Assembly: GCF_016107545.1 (NCBI RefSeq)
Contig: NZ_JABASS010000005.1
Coordinates: 1 to 64,000 of the forward strand
Direction of reading: 5' to 3'
From: Psychrobacter namhaensis
GTDB lineage: Bacteria > Pseudomonadota > Gammaproteobacteria > Pseudomonadales > Moraxellaceae
Length of the DNA stretch: 64,000 nucleotides
In this document: positions 28,294 through 38,398 of the stretch, piece by piece
How positions within the stretch are numbered: the stretch's first letter is position 1
Layout: each line of letters opens with the position of its first letter
Position numbers and translations under genes: made by a program
Notes under the pieces: model-generated
Told to the model about the DNA's origin: nothing
The model's input: only the letters and a program-made list of their open reading frames with translations
Databases searched by the model: none

Positions 28294-28878
28294 TCAACGC
28301 AAGTTACCCAGATCTTCTTCGGTCAAACGCCAACGGCCTTTTTTCTTAGAGGCGCCGCGACCACGCATGGCGCTATTAAGTAGCAATTTATTCATAGAAT
28401 GGCTTGAATGCGCATGGCAAATTGCGCAAGCAAGTCCATCTGCGGCGTCTGCCTGTGGTACGACATCTAAAGACAGTATCCGACAAACCATTTCTTGAAC
28501 TTGCTCTTTGGCGGCGGCTCCGTATCCACACACGGCTTGTTTGATTTGGCGGGCAGTGTATTCTGACACTTCTAGATCCAATGCTACCATGGCGGCAATA
28601 GCGGCGCCTCGCGCTTGCCCAAGCTTCAGCGCAGAGTCAGGGTTTTCTGCCATAAACACCTGCTCAATAGCCGTATAGATAGGCTCATCCGCGTATTTGA
28701 GGTGATGTTGAGTGATCCGCGTCAAGCCATTAAAAATACGCTTTAATCGTTCAGGCATCTCTTTGGTGTCCGTGCGTATGGTGCCTGCATCAATGTAGGT
28801 CAGTTTATCGCCCGTTTGTTGGACGATACCATAACCCGTCATGCGCGAACCTGGGTCAATCCCGATAATAATTGCCAT
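28294..28878 (-). CDS. ruvC: Crossover junction endodeoxyribonuclease RuvC
   Basis: Holliday junction resolvase. Motifs are [16 protein letters not shown] with the first catalytic Asp (D8), [21 protein letters not shown] with a catalytic Glu, and the C-terminal [16 protein letters not shown] with acidic ligands. Length 194 includes a basic tail. It is detached from ruvA and ruvB, which lie about 16 kb away and are themselves separated by 174 bp. Confidence 0.96.
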   Translation of the reverse strand: MAIIIGIDPGSRMTGYGIVQQTGDKLTYIDAGTIRTDTKEMPERLKRIFNGLTRITQHHLKYADEPIYTAIEQVFMAENPDSALKLGQARGAAIAAMVALDLEVSEYTARQIKQAVCGYGAAAKEQVQEMVCRILSLDVVPQADAADGLACAICHAHSSHSMNKLLLNSAMRGRGASKKKGRWRLTEEDLGNLR

Positions 28879-29031
28879 AGTTTTCCGTCTTACTTACATT
28901 GTGTTTTATGGCTTAAAAATGCGCCGTAAGTTTGATAGTATAGCAATCAATCCCCATATACATCATATGTTAGCCATTTTAATTTGCATGGCACTCAATT
29001 TATTAGTTTTTATTTTATAGGACGACACTTT

Positions 29032-29658
29032 ATGGGTCAGATAGTTGGTATTGCCATTGTTTGGTTTATTATCGAGATGCTACTGTGGTATTTACTTGCT
29101 CAGTTTATGAGTGGCTGGTGGGTCTTTATGTGGTTTATTGTTGCTGCTGTTATTGGGATTGCTCTTATACGTAAAGGTATGGCGGCGCTCAATCCAATGG
29201 CACAGCAGATGAAAGCGGGTGGCATGATGAACCCTGCGATGCGTCCACAAGAGTCAACCATGATTAAAAGTGTTGCGATGGCGGCAGCAGGTATTTTACT
29301 GCTTATCCCTGGGGTGCTTAGTGACTTAATCGCGCTATTGGTCGTACTACCACCCGTGCAAAAGAAACTGAAAGACATTGCCAATAACTACGTCATGAAT
29401 AATCAGCAAAAGATGATGGAGATGATGGCTAAGCAGATGGGTGGACAAATGGGTGCTGGTCAAAATCCGTTTGGCGGTGGCATGGGCGGTCAAAACCCAT
29501 TTGGTGGAGCCGGGGGTATGAATGGCCAAAATCCATTTGGTCAACAACAACAAAACCCGTTTGGTGACGTGTTTAAACAACATACGACCGTTGATGGCAC
29601 AGCCAAAAACGTCCCTAAGGATGTGAAGAAGATCACCAAGTCTGCTAACGATGAATAA
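29032..29658 (+). CDS. fxsA: FxsA family cytoplasmic membrane protein
   Basis: FxsA-family membrane protein; E. coli FxsA relieves F-plasmid exclusion of phage T7. Two to three membrane helices at about residues 8-45 and 80-105 carry the family traits, and VAMAAAGILLLIPGVLSDLIALLVVLPPVQ is the conserved block. The C-terminal 80 residues are Met/Gly/Gln-rich with four QNPFG repeats, an extension typical of Moraxellaceae-like low-complexity tails. AGGA precedes the ATG at 29032; an in-frame ATG at 28984 is less likely. Confidence 0.87.
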   Translation: MGQIVGIAIVWFIIEMLLWYLLAQFMSGWWVFMWFIVAAVIGIALIRKGMAALNPMAQQMKAGGMMNPAMRPQESTMIKSVAMAAAGILLLIPGVLSDLIALLVVLPPVQKKLKDIANNYVMNNQQKMMEMMAKQMGGQMGAGQNPFGGGMGGQNPFGGAGGMNGQNPFGQQQQNPFGDVFKQHTTVDGTAKNVPKDVKKITKSANDE

Positions 29659-29683
29659 CTGTTTAGTTAACCGTTAGTGATAG

Positions 29684-29722
29684 AAAAAGCCCCTTTTGCC
29701 ATTAGCAAAAGGGGCTTTTTAG
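29684..29722. terminator. Terminator of fxsA
   Basis: AAAAAGCCCCTTTTGC and GCAAAAGGGGCTTTTT form a perfect 16-bp stem with a five-base loop, flanked by A and T runs, so it can act in both directions. Confidence 0.92.
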
Positions 29723-29771
29723 TGGTAATAAATACACTGATAATAGAGAGTATATTTACAAACCGAATATA

Positions 29772-29962
29772 ACAACCGAAGTGCCGCCGTAAGATGGTGA
29801 CCCATGAACCGTGAAGTTCAGGGCGGATGCGTCACTACCTCGGCAGGTTTCCTGATACACCGCAAGCGGTGCAGGCATACACAATGAGGTAATAGGTACC
29901 ACATCCTAGTAAAGCATTATCGGCTCAGGGAATAAACATCTACTAGCCAACACTTCAGAATA
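29772..29962 (-). ncRNA. ssrS: 6S RNA
   Basis: On the minus strand the segment reads with CCCTGAGCCGATAATG (around 29935-29916), the highly conserved 5' side of the 6S RNA central bubble region. Toward the 3' end come GAACTTCACGGTTCATGGGT and CGGCGGCAC, matching the 3' side of E. coli 6S RNA. The ends close through CTGAAGTG (5') and CACTTCGG (3'), giving a long rod of about 190 nt. 6S RNA binds sigma-70 RNA polymerase as a promoter mimic in stationary phase. Ends are approximate. No ygfA-type gene is adjacent. Confidence 0.88.
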
Positions 29963-30195
29963 TAAATATCTTAACCAATGAAGTTGGTGATTGCAAGTAC
30001 GATTTACAGAATGATACGCGGCTTTAACCGTGAGTAGGATGAACTGTCAGTGAATAAATATGTTTATAAGAAACAAATGTTTAATGGCTTAATAGGTCAA
30101 TTTTTCAGCTATTTCAAGATGTGTGTTAATATAGAGAGCTTTCAACATCCTAACACAGCATTATAGGCGTTCATTCACTTGAGGAGCGGGAATCC

Positions 30196-31854
30196 ATGTC
30201 CAACAACCAACAACAGTCAGAGTTTATCGATGATAGTCAGGCCCATCTCAATAATAAGCAAGATAGTGAGAAAAATAAAAAAGTGCCGCATGTCTTAATG
30301 ATATTAGATGGTTTTGGACATCGTGAAGACGATAAGGATAATGCCATTGCAGCGGCTAATATGCCAAATCTGGATAAAATTTACCAACAGTATGCGCATG
30401 GGTTGATATCTGCTTCAGGAGAAGACGTTGGATTGCCTGATGGACAGTTTGGTAATTCAGAAGTGGGCCATATGAACTTGGGTGCGGGCCGTGTGCTTTA
30501 CCAAGACTCAACTCGTATATCTAATGAGCTGGCTAATCGTGATTTTTATAAAAACGACGCATTGGTTAATGCTGTAAAAGCGGCAAACGAGCTTGGCGGC
30601 AACGTACATATTATGGGGCTGCTATCAGACGGTGGCGTGCATTCACATCAAGATCATATCGAAGCCATGTGCCATTCAGCATTGGTACACGGCGCCAAAA
30701 ACGTCTTTGTACATTGCTTTTTAGATGGTCGCGACACCCCGCCAAAATCCGCTGATAAGTATATCAATCGCCTACGTACGCATATTAACAAGTTGAATGC
30801 GCATTATGAAAATGGTCACGTGCAGATTGCCAGTATTATTGGACGCTATTATGCAATGGATCGTGACAATCGTTGGGATCGGGTACAAAAAGCGTATGAG
30901 CTCATCACTGAAGGAAAGGCTGATCGTCTATCAACCCGAGCTGATGGGGCGGTACAAGCAGCATACAAAGCGCGCGAAACTGATGAGTTTATCAATCCTA
31001 CGACCGTGATTGGTCGTGATGAGGTGCCATATACCGTTGATGATAATGACGCTCTAATTTTTATGAACTTTCGTGCAGATCGCGCCCGTGAGCTGGCTCA
31101 AGCTTTCGTATTACCAGATCATGAATTTTCTGGGTTTGCCCGCCATAAGCAGCCCAAACTTGCTGCTTTTGTGATGCTAACGAAATATTCTGATGTTTTG
31201 GCTAATAATCCTAAAACCAGCATCGCTTATTATCCAACGTCGTTATCCAATACGCTTGGCGAGTACTTGCAAGATCAGGGTAAAACCCAGCTGCGTATCG
31301 CTGAAACAGAAAAGTACGCCCACGTGACGTTTTTCTTTAGTGGCGGCCGTGAAGAAGAGTACAAAGGTGAAACACGCATCCTAGTGCCCTCGCCAGACGT
31401 CGCTACTTATGATTTGCAGCCTGAAATGAGCGCACCTGAAGTGACCGATAAGCTAGTTGCGGCTATTGAGTCGGGCAAGTATGATGTGCTGGTCGTGAAC
31501 TACGCCAATGGTGACATGGTCGGGCATACCGGTGTATTTGACGCTGCTGTGCAAGCGGTAGAGGCGTTAGACGTTTGTATTGGTCGCGTAGAGGCAGCAG
31601 TACGTGCAGCGGGAGGTGATATGCTTATTACAGCAGATCATGGTAACTGTGAGCAGATGCAAGACTATGAAAGTGGACAGGTTCATACTCAGCACACTAC
31701 TGAACACGTCCCACTGATTTATATTGGTGAAAAAGCGTTACAAGTGCGGAGTGGTGGTAAGCTGAGCGATGTCGCACCGACTATTTTGTCGTTGATGGAT
31801 GTCGAAATCCCATCTGAAATGACAGGTGAGAGTCTGTTGTTACCGGCATCGTAG
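30196..31854 (+). CDS. gpmI: 2,3-bisphosphoglycerate-independent phosphoglycerate mutase
   Basis: Manganese-dependent glycolytic enzyme interconverting 3- and 2-phosphoglycerate. The first metal site [12 protein letters not shown] and the phosphoserine motif [15 protein letters not shown] (S88) are clear; later [35 protein letters not shown] and [11 protein letters not shown] give the remaining ligands. A 29-residue Gln/Asn/Asp-rich leader precedes the domain. GAGGAG precedes the ATG. In Pseudomonas gpmI is followed by envC and ctpA; here envC is missing and the ctpA-like gene comes next. Confidence 0.97.
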   Translation: MSNNQQQSEFIDDSQAHLNNKQDSEKNKKVPHVLMILDGFGHREDDKDNAIAAANMPNLDKIYQQYAHGLISASGEDVGLPDGQFGNSEVGHMNLGAGRVLYQDSTRISNELANRDFYKNDALVNAVKAANELGGNVHIMGLLSDGGVHSHQDHIEAMCHSALVHGAKNVFVHCFLDGRDTPPKSADKYINRLRTHINKLNAHYENGHVQIASIIGRYYAMDRDNRWDRVQKAYELITEGKADRLSTRADGAVQAAYKARETDEFINPTTVIGRDEVPYTVDDNDALIFMNFRADRARELAQAFVLPDHEFSGFARHKQPKLAAFVMLTKYSDVLANNPKTSIAYYPTSLSNTLGEYLQDQGKTQLRIAETEKYAHVTFFFSGGREEEYKGETRILVPSPDVATYDLQPEMSAPEVTDKLVAAIESGKYDVLVVNYANGDMVGHTGVFDAAVQAVEALDVCIGRVEAAVRAAGGDMLITADHGNCEQMQDYESGQVHTQHTTEHVPLIYIGEKALQVRSGGKLSDVAPTILSLMDVEIPSEMTGESLLLPAS

Positions 31855-31956
31855 GTCAAGCACGCTCGTGTTTTTGCGGTGGCTACGCGATGATTGTGTG
31901 ATTATTATGCGATAACTATCTGTGAACGCTTAGCTGTGAACGCTACTAGAAATTAT

Positions 31957-31994
31957 AAAAAAGGGAAGGGTACTGGTTACCCTTCCTTTTTTTG
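31957..31994 (+). terminator. Terminator of gpmI
   Basis: GGGAAGGGTA and TACCCTTCC form a hairpin around CTGGT, with an A-run before and seven T after. An 11-bp direct repeat CTGTGAACGCT at 31920-31930 and 31934-31944 lies just upstream. Confidence 0.85.
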
Positions 31995-32208
31995 CGACGT
32001 TTTTTACTTGATGTTTTTTGCTTCATTTATAGCAAACCCAACATCTTAAGTAGCAAAAAAACAAAGGGAGAGCCATATCTAGTCGCCTAAACCAGTTTGA
32101 CAAAGTCGAACAGACTTTGGCGACTCATATTGATACCCTTGATGCTATCTTATAAGGTAATATTCATAAACGTATCGATAATAACAATTTTACGTATTCT
32201 ACTATTAA

Positions 32209-33669
32209 ATGAGTTCTCTTATGCATCCTCACTATTTTATTCGCTCATCAAGATCTAAGCGAGCATTAATGATAGGGTTGTTCGGGTTGGCTGCTGCTAA
32301 CATGCACGCCCAAGCAGCAGAATCACCTGCCAACACGACCAGTCCCACGGCAAGCCTACAACTGATTAGCCTAAACGCTGATGAGACAGCCGTTAAAGAC
32401 GACATGGATAACTTGTCGGATATCGCTGATATGTTAGATGCGGCAGATGAGTCTGACGATTCGATAGACAGTGTGGCAGATGAGAGCGCTTTAACGGATG
32501 AAACGGGTGATATCGATACAGCCATTCCCCCTGATGTTGGCCAAGTATCATTAAATGCTATTTCACCAGAGACGCTCAAGACATTTGTCGCAGTGGTGGA
32601 TTTGGTCCGCCGTGAATACGTGGATGCGGTCAATGATGAAGAGTTGTTCAACAACGCAATGAGTGGCATGCTCACAAAGCTCGACAGTCATGCGGAGTTT
32701 TTGGATGCTGAGGCGTATGACAACCTGCGGGCTTTTACAGAAGGGGATGTGGGCGACATTGGTATCAAGGTCGCTTATCAGCCAGCAGCTGGCTATTGGG
32801 TCATTACAGAGGTTATCAATGACTCACCTGCGGATAAAAAAGGCATCGCGGTTGGCGACTATCTGCATCAAGTGGCTGAGTTTAAACTGGATGAAGATAA
32901 AGAAAGCAATGATATTGAACAACTTTTAACAGGGATTGCTGGCACGCAGGTGGACATCGTGACTTCTAAGGCTGGTCGCCGTAAACATACCACCACTTTA
33001 CAGCGAAACAACAGCCATCCTCAAATCGTTGAGGCAACGCTGGTGGATGGCATTGCCGTGATCAAGTTACCTGCGTTTCAAAACAACAGCCGTGAAAAAC
33101 TACTGGAAAGCTTAATTAATCTAGAAGCCCCTGTCTCAGGTATCTTGTTGGACATGCGTGATAATCCAGGCGGTGTACTGACATCAGCGGTGAACGTTGC
33201 CAGTTTGTTTATGAGCGATACCGATGTGGTACAAGTAAAAAGTCGGCAAAGTAAATCACGCACGCTATCGACTCAAGGCAAGGCGCTACTCGAGTCATTG
33301 CCAGTAGTTGTCTTACAAAATCGTTATTCGGCATCAGCAGCAGAGGTTTTGGCCAGCAGCTTACAAGCACAAAAGCGCGCCACTATCGTGGGTGAGGTCA
33401 GCTATGGCAAAGGGTCTGTACAGTCAGTCATACCGTTGAATGACGAGCAAGCCGTCAAGCTAACCGTCGCCAACTACATGACCGCCTCAGGTGGCAGAAT
33501 AGATGGAATCGGGGTAGCGCCTGATATGATGTTACAAGGCAGTGAGAGTACATGGGAGCAGCAAGCGCTCGACTTACTAAAAGAGCGAGCACTTGAGTCG
33601 GGCGTACGTTTTGTCCGAAAGCCTGTTGAAAAAAGTCAGGCGATAGCAGACAACGTGACTAAACTGTGA
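32209..33669 (+). CDS. C-terminal processing peptidase (S41 family, CtpA-like)
   Basis: Periplasmic serine protease cutting C-termini of envelope proteins such as peptidoglycan hydrolases. A signal peptide (to about residue 36) is followed by an acidic Asp-rich stretch (55-110) not found in typical CtpA. Then come the helical lead-in DLVRREYVDAVNDEELFNNAMSGML, a PDZ domain (about 175-265) and the protease core with NPGG. The catalytic pair is S376 in YSASAAEVLASSLQ and K401 in YGKGSVQSVIP, 25 residues apart as in Prc. No clear Shine-Dalgarno site is seen; an ATG four codons in is an alternative start. Confidence 0.92.
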   Translation: MSSLMHPHYFIRSSRSKRALMIGLFGLAAANMHAQAAESPANTTSPTASLQLISLNADETAVKDDMDNLSDIADMLDAADESDDSIDSVADESALTDETGDIDTAIPPDVGQVSLNAISPETLKTFVAVVDLVRREYVDAVNDEELFNNAMSGMLTKLDSHAEFLDAEAYDNLRAFTEGDVGDIGIKVAYQPAAGYWVITEVINDSPADKKGIAVGDYLHQVAEFKLDEDKESNDIEQLLTGIAGTQVDIVTSKAGRRKHTTTLQRNNSHPQIVEATLVDGIAVIKLPAFQNNSREKLLESLINLEAPVSGILLDMRDNPGGVLTSAVNVASLFMSDTDVVQVKSRQSKSRTLSTQGKALLESLPVVVLQNRYSASAAEVLASSLQAQKRATIVGEVSYGKGSVQSVIPLNDEQAVKLTVANYMTASGGRIDGIGVAPDMMLQGSESTWEQQALDLLKERALESGVRFVRKPVEKSQAIADNVTKL

Positions 33670-33717
33670 CTAAGTAGCCGTCATTTAACCGTACGTCATG
33701 AAGTGACATGTTTTAAC

Positions 33718-35436
33718 TTACTCTTCAGACTGATCTTCAGCGATTTCCAACTTTTTCATGCGATAGCGTAAAGAGCGAAAAGTCGTTCCCAGTAGTTTGG
33801 CCGCTTGGGTTTTGTTCCAGTCAGTTTTTTTAAGCGCGGTAATAATCAGCTGTTTTTCCTGTTCTTGTAGGTGATGCTCGAGTCCGCGCAGGGGTAATTG
33901 ATCGTCAACCTTTTTGCTTGGGACTACTTTTTCTTCCCCTTCTGTCTGAGTAAGGTGAGGCGTGGTGGCCGCTTGAACACTGTGCCCGGTTGCGTTATTT
34001 GGCGCTTCTACTTGGCTACTGGTTGGCCGCTGTATCATGGAAGGATAGTGCTGAGTATTCGTGCGATAAGGGTGTAAGTTAGTCGTTACTGGCTTAGGGT
34101 TTATCCCTGTTACACGCTCTGTAGACTGAACGGTTGTTTCTTGGTTTTCTGTCGATTGAGTAGCAATCAGGTCGGCGGCTTTAGGATCAGAGCATTGCAT
34201 CTTATTAAGGCTGTTCTCTTCACTTTGGCCTTGGGACTCGGCAAGTTGATGGCTTATGTCTGTTTCAAGATCGGGAAGGCCCAAATGGCTCACCTCAATG
34301 AGTGACGTTTCTGCTAAGGTCACTGCACGCTCCAGCACATTACGCAGCTCACGGACATTGCCCGCAAAGTTATGGTGTTGCAAGCGCTCGCGGGCGGAGA
34401 CCGTCAATGCTGGCGGGGTGTCTAACTGCCATTCGTGAGTGATCATTGACAAAAAATGCTCGGCCAAAACAGGAATGTCGTCTCGACGTGCATTAAGCGT
34501 GGGCAGCTTCAGTTCGATTACATTGATACGATAGTACAAATCCTGCCTAAACGTACCATCCTGCACCAACTGGTTCAGATTTTTATGGGTTGCAGATAAG
34601 ATACGCACATCGACTGGTGTCTCTTTGGTATCTCCAATGGCTCTCACTGTCTTTTCTTGGATAGCGCGTAAGAGCTTGACTTGCATTGCCAAAGGTAAGT
34701 CGGCCACCTCGTCCAAAAATAGCGTCCCACCATTGGCCTGCTGAAACAGTCCTTGCTTGTCAGCGACAGCACCAGTAAAGCTACCTTTTTTGTGACCAAA
34801 AAATTCTGACTCCATCAGCTCCGAGGGGATGGCCCCGCAGTTCACCGGAACAAAGCTTCCATCTCTGCGCGGGCTTAAATCGTGAATCAGACTGGCAACG
34901 ACTTCCTTGCCTGTACCTGAAGCCCCAGATAAAAACACAGGTGCCTGAGAGCGGGCGAGTTTGAGAATGGTATTTTTGATAGGAAGCATCACGGCTGAAT
35001 CGCCGATCAGCCGACTGTCTAATATTTTTTGCTCAGGTGAGCATTCTGGCGTGGATTTCGCGACGTTGTCTTGCTGTATGACTTTTAGGGCATTTTCTAC
35101 CAACTGACGTAGGCGTGGTAGCTCAAGTGGCTTATTAACGAAGTCAAAAGCCCCAAGTTTTAGCGCTTCAATGGCCAGATCCATACTGCCATAGGCAGTG
35201 ATAACGGCTATAGGCGTACTAGAGCTATTGCTGATTTCTTTGACCAACTCCAGTCCTGATCCATCAGGTAGCTTTAAATCGGTTAGGCAAAAATCGTAAC
35301 TGTTTTCGTGCCAGTACGACCTTGCCTGCGCCAATGTATAAGCCACATCACTTTTGATGCCCATTTTGGTCAAGGTGATTTGCATTAATCGGCACAAATC
35401 CACTTCGTCATCAACGACTAGCGCGGTTGTTGTCAT
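33718..35436 (-). CDS. pilR: Sigma-54-dependent response regulator, PilR-like
   Basis: NtrC-class activator, likely controlling type IV pilus genes with the adjacent kinase. The receiver domain has phospho-acceptor D53 in LTDLKLPDG; the AAA+ domain has Walker A GASGTGKE (171-178), GSFTGA (218-223) for sigma-54 contact and LFLDEVADLP for Walker B. The C-terminal Fis-type HTH contains DWNKTQAAKLLGTTFRSLRYRMKKL. Length 572 is over 100 residues more than PilR of Pseudomonas; the surplus is a Gln/Thr/Ser-rich linker at about 400-515. It follows the kinase by 90 bp. The target pilin genes are not in view. Confidence 0.88.
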   Translation of the reverse strand: MTTTALVVDDEVDLCRLMQITLTKMGIKSDVAYTLAQARSYWHENSYDFCLTDLKLPDGSGLELVKEISNSSSTPIAVITAYGSMDLAIEALKLGAFDFVNKPLELPRLRQLVENALKVIQQDNVAKSTPECSPEQKILDSRLIGDSAVMLPIKNTILKLARSQAPVFLSGASGTGKEVVASLIHDLSPRRDGSFVPVNCGAIPSELMESEFFGHKKGSFTGAVADKQGLFQQANGGTLFLDEVADLPLAMQVKLLRAIQEKTVRAIGDTKETPVDVRILSATHKNLNQLVQDGTFRQDLYYRINVIELKLPTLNARRDDIPVLAEHFLSMITHEWQLDTPPALTVSARERLQHHNFAGNVRELRNVLERAVTLAETSLIEVSHLGLPDLETDISHQLAESQGQSEENSLNKMQCSDPKAADLIATQSTENQETTVQSTERVTGINPKPVTTNLHPYRTNTQHYPSMIQRPTSSQVEAPNNATGHSVQAATTPHLTQTEGEEKVVPSKKVDDQLPLRGLEHHLQEQEKQLIITALKKTDWNKTQAAKLLGTTFRSLRYRMKKLEIAEDQSEE

Positions 35437-35526
35437 ACATTATCTCATCGTATTCATTAGCTATAAAATAGTAAAAGACCACTGTGCCCTAACGACAAAG
35501 TACTCGATATAGAGCGGATTTAATAC

Positions 35527-37308
35527 TTAAAAAACACCTTTACTAGCATTATTTTCAACATTATTTGTATGCTTATCAGAGTGAACAACAGGAGCTATCA
35601 AGCGAAAGCAGGTTTTTTCATGTTCTGGAATGTAGAGCAAACGCGCTTGATTGGCTTCACAAAATGCTTGTGATAAGTAGAGTCCTAACCCTGTACCTGC
35701 TTGATCTGTAGTAAAAAACGGATTAAATAAATGGGGTAAATCCTCGAGGCGCACGCCAGTACCACTGTCCAATATGTCAATTATAACATCGTTATCAGCA
35801 CAATAAATTTCGATTTCCACATAAGCATGAGGGTGGGCGTAGCTACTATAACGTAAGCCATTATTGATTAAATTGATTAAAACTTGTTCCAATTGGTGCG
35901 TATCGAATGAGATGGTTGGGTTTGTTTTTAGTCGTAAAAAAACATCATGTCCTTGAAAGTAGTTTTCTAAAAATATTGGCATCCATTCAGTCAGTACAAT
36001 CGACTGCTGGTTTGCTGTTTGCTGGCGGGACAGTTTTAAAACATCTTCAATGATACGGTTTACGCGCTTTGTTTGCGAAAAGATCATTTGATAAAGCTCA
36101 TGATTACCTGTCGCATCACTATTTGCGGTGTGCGTCATAACATGACTGTCTGCTTCACTTTCTGTAACCTCCTCCATCAACAGCTGGCTGGCTTGCGATA
36201 TAGCAGCCAAAGGGTTTCTAATTTCATGGGCGATACTGGCCGTTAGTTGTCCCAAAGAAGCCAGTTTTAACTGCTGGGCACTGGCTTGTTCGCGGCGTAA
36301 ATCTTCTAGTATTAGTAATTTACTGTCATCTTTTAACGGAATGATTTGTACCCGTAGTTTATCGAGCACAGAGGCGTTTGTCCCTGCGGGCAAGTCATAA
36401 GTAAAGGTGCGGGACTGACCAGCTGCTACTGATAAGCAGGCTTTGAACAGCTGCGCATGTTGTTTGTTGAGTTGTTGTTGAAAGTTAAATAGACGCGCAT
36501 TGCGGTGGTTGTTCTGCGCATTTTTTGTGTCAAAAGGGGAGACGTGAGGCAACGATACTGATGGATTATGTGAGATGCTGAGTAATTGATGAGCCGCAAG
36601 GTTTGCTAAGACGATCTGCTGTTTGTCGATGACAATGACGCCATTGACCATTTGTGTGATGACTTCTTGATTGATGACATGTAGGCGCTCGACTTCTTTC
36701 GCGCTCTTCGCTGCTACTTTTTCAAGTTGGACTAAACGCTGAGAAAGAGACCAGCTCAAACCGCCTACTGCTAAAAAACTGGCTGACATGAGCAAAGCAT
36801 CACCCAAATTGGCCAAGTTCATACTATTGGCAATGGCATAAAAAAATTGCTGATAAATGACAAAAATAATAGCGAGTAGCGTGATAACCAAAGCTTGAGA
36901 GCCATGGAGCAACATAAAGCTCGCTGCGACCACCACCATATAAAGCATGGTCAGTTGTAAATCAGGCGCTCCCGCCGTATACAGCAATAGGCTTAGAATG
37001 ATGACATCTAAAGCCAATCCAAAAGCCAATTGCCGCCGCATCTGTTGATTAACGACATAAAACAACCCCAGTAAAATGAGGCTAAGCAGGACATAAAAGC
37101 TAAGGGCAGTTTGTTGCAAGAAACTTGGTAGAGAAAGGCTGTCATCAGCGTGAGCCGTGATATACACCATCAGCAGAGAGAACAGGCTAACGATGAAGCG
37201 GTAACTGCTGTAAATAAGCCCTAATCTGCGTAGTTGTGACAAAGATAGCGTATCATCGCGATGCAAATAATGAGTAATGGCAGAGACGAGGCGAGTGGCA
37301 GACTTCAT
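35527..37308 (-). CDS. pilS: Sensor histidine kinase, PilS-like
   Basis: Membrane kinase with about six N-terminal helices (residues 35-190), a PAS-like region (about 205-320) and HisKA/HATPase domains. The phosphorylated histidine is H361 in SIAHEIRNPLAAIS. Downstream are NLINNGLRYS (N box), DILDSGTGV (G1) and GTGLGLYLSQAFCE (G2). The topology and the adjacent PilR-like regulator make PilS the best match. It lies 40 bp downstream of the GacA-like gene and on the same strand, so the three signalling genes may share transcription. Confidence 0.88.
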   Translation of the reverse strand: MKSATRLVSAITHYLHRDDTLSLSQLRRLGLIYSSYRFIVSLFSLLMVYITAHADDSLSLPSFLQQTALSFYVLLSLILLGLFYVVNQQMRRQLAFGLALDVIILSLLLYTAGAPDLQLTMLYMVVVAASFMLLHGSQALVITLLAIIFVIYQQFFYAIANSMNLANLGDALLMSASFLAVGGLSWSLSQRLVQLEKVAAKSAKEVERLHVINQEVITQMVNGVIVIDKQQIVLANLAAHQLLSISHNPSVSLPHVSPFDTKNAQNNHRNARLFNFQQQLNKQHAQLFKACLSVAAGQSRTFTYDLPAGTNASVLDKLRVQIIPLKDDSKLLILEDLRREQASAQQLKLASLGQLTASIAHEIRNPLAAISQASQLLMEEVTESEADSHVMTHTANSDATGNHELYQMIFSQTKRVNRIIEDVLKLSRQQTANQQSIVLTEWMPIFLENYFQGHDVFLRLKTNPTISFDTHQLEQVLINLINNGLRYSSYAHPHAYVEIEIYCADNDVIIDILDSGTGVRLEDLPHLFNPFFTTDQAGTGLGLYLSQAFCEANQARLLYIPEHEKTCFRLIAPVVHSDKHTNNVENNASKGVF

Positions 37309-37348
37309 AAAGTGACCGTAAGAAAAGAAGGGTGGCTAACTAAATAGT

Positions 37349-37984
37349 TTACGGTTGAATCAGACCATGACGGATCGCCAGATGCGTCAACTTAACATCA
37401 CTATCCACCCCGACTTTCTCGTAAATACGATAGCGATAGGTATTGATGGTTTTGACACTGACAAACAGCTGATCTGCTATTTGCTGCGGACTTTGACAGT
37501 TGACGACCATCATTGCCACCTGCTTTTCGCGATCACTTAATAAGTCAAAAGGTGAGCTGGCATTATCTGACAGTAAAACATCAGCCAACTGTTCAGCGAC
37601 ATCTTGACTAAAATAACGACTCCCTTGATAGACTTTTTTGACCGCTCTTATCATCTCATCAAGTGGCGTGCCCTTGGTGATATAACCATTGACCCCCGCT
37701 TTTATGAGCATGGAAGGATAAGGCTGCGCTGACATACTGCTGACGGCCAATATTTTGATACCCAGATCAAGCTGGATTAAACGTTTGGTTGCTTCAAGCC
37801 CACCAATATTAGGCATGTTGACGTCAAGTAAAATCACATCAGGACGCAGTTGTTTGGCCATCTTAATAGCCATATCACCGCTGTCTGCTTCGCCGACCAC
37901 TTCTATGTCAGCGCTATCTGACAACATACGACTGATACCCATTCGAACCAAATCATGATCATCTACTACTAGTACTTTAATCAT
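37349..37984 (-). CDS. gacA: NarL/FixJ-family response regulator, GacA/UvrY-like
   Basis: Receiver plus LuxR-type HTH, 211 residues. It opens MIKVLVVDDHDLVRMGI with phospho-acceptor D54 in ILLDVNMPNIGGLEA, and the HTH is LLSDREKQVAMMVVNCQSPQQIADQLFVSVKTINTYRYRIYEKV, split here by motif. The length, receiver sequence and HTH spacing match GacA, which with GacS activates Rsm sRNAs. No gacS or uvrC is adjacent, so the assignment rests on the protein itself. Confidence 0.85.
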   Translation of the reverse strand: MIKVLVVDDHDLVRMGISRMLSDSADIEVVGEADSGDMAIKMAKQLRPDVILLDVNMPNIGGLEATKRLIQLDLGIKILAVSSMSAQPYPSMLIKAGVNGYITKGTPLDEMIRAVKKVYQGSRYFSQDVAEQLADVLLSDNASSPFDLLSDREKQVAMMVVNCQSPQQIADQLFVSVKTINTYRYRIYEKVGVDSDVKLTHLAIRHGLIQP

Positions 37985-38398
37985 AACGATACTCTTTACT
38001 ATTTGTCAGAATGAAGGTTTTTTATTCACGTTAAACGACAACCAAACCTAAAGCATCTGCTGATTTTTTTATTGTTTGAAAACGTAAAATACGGCTAAGA
38101 TCTTATATAGACATTTCTATCTAATATAGCAAAAGACGGATGATTAGCCATCTAAAGTTAATTTATATTGCTGAAATGTGAATAGATGTTTCTATAATAT
38201 AAAGTGGTTGTAGCAAAATTTGAATTAGGCCAAAATAAAACCTTAAATCTGCTGGATAAATTAAACTTAAATTCAAACCATGATACACTAAAAATACAAA
38301 AACTCTATACGAGTACTTACAAACACATCCATAGACGCTATGTACGTTTTTGGCGCCAAACAACCCTAAATGGCGTGATAACGGAAGCAGGAGGCATA
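37985..38398. other. Intergenic region between divergent gacA-like and pbpG genes
   Basis: About 410 bp, AT-rich, without a credible gene. It should hold both promoters. An open frame runs from 38204 into pbpG but has no ribosome site and no signal sequence. No hairpin or RNA motif was recognised. Confidence 0.5.
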
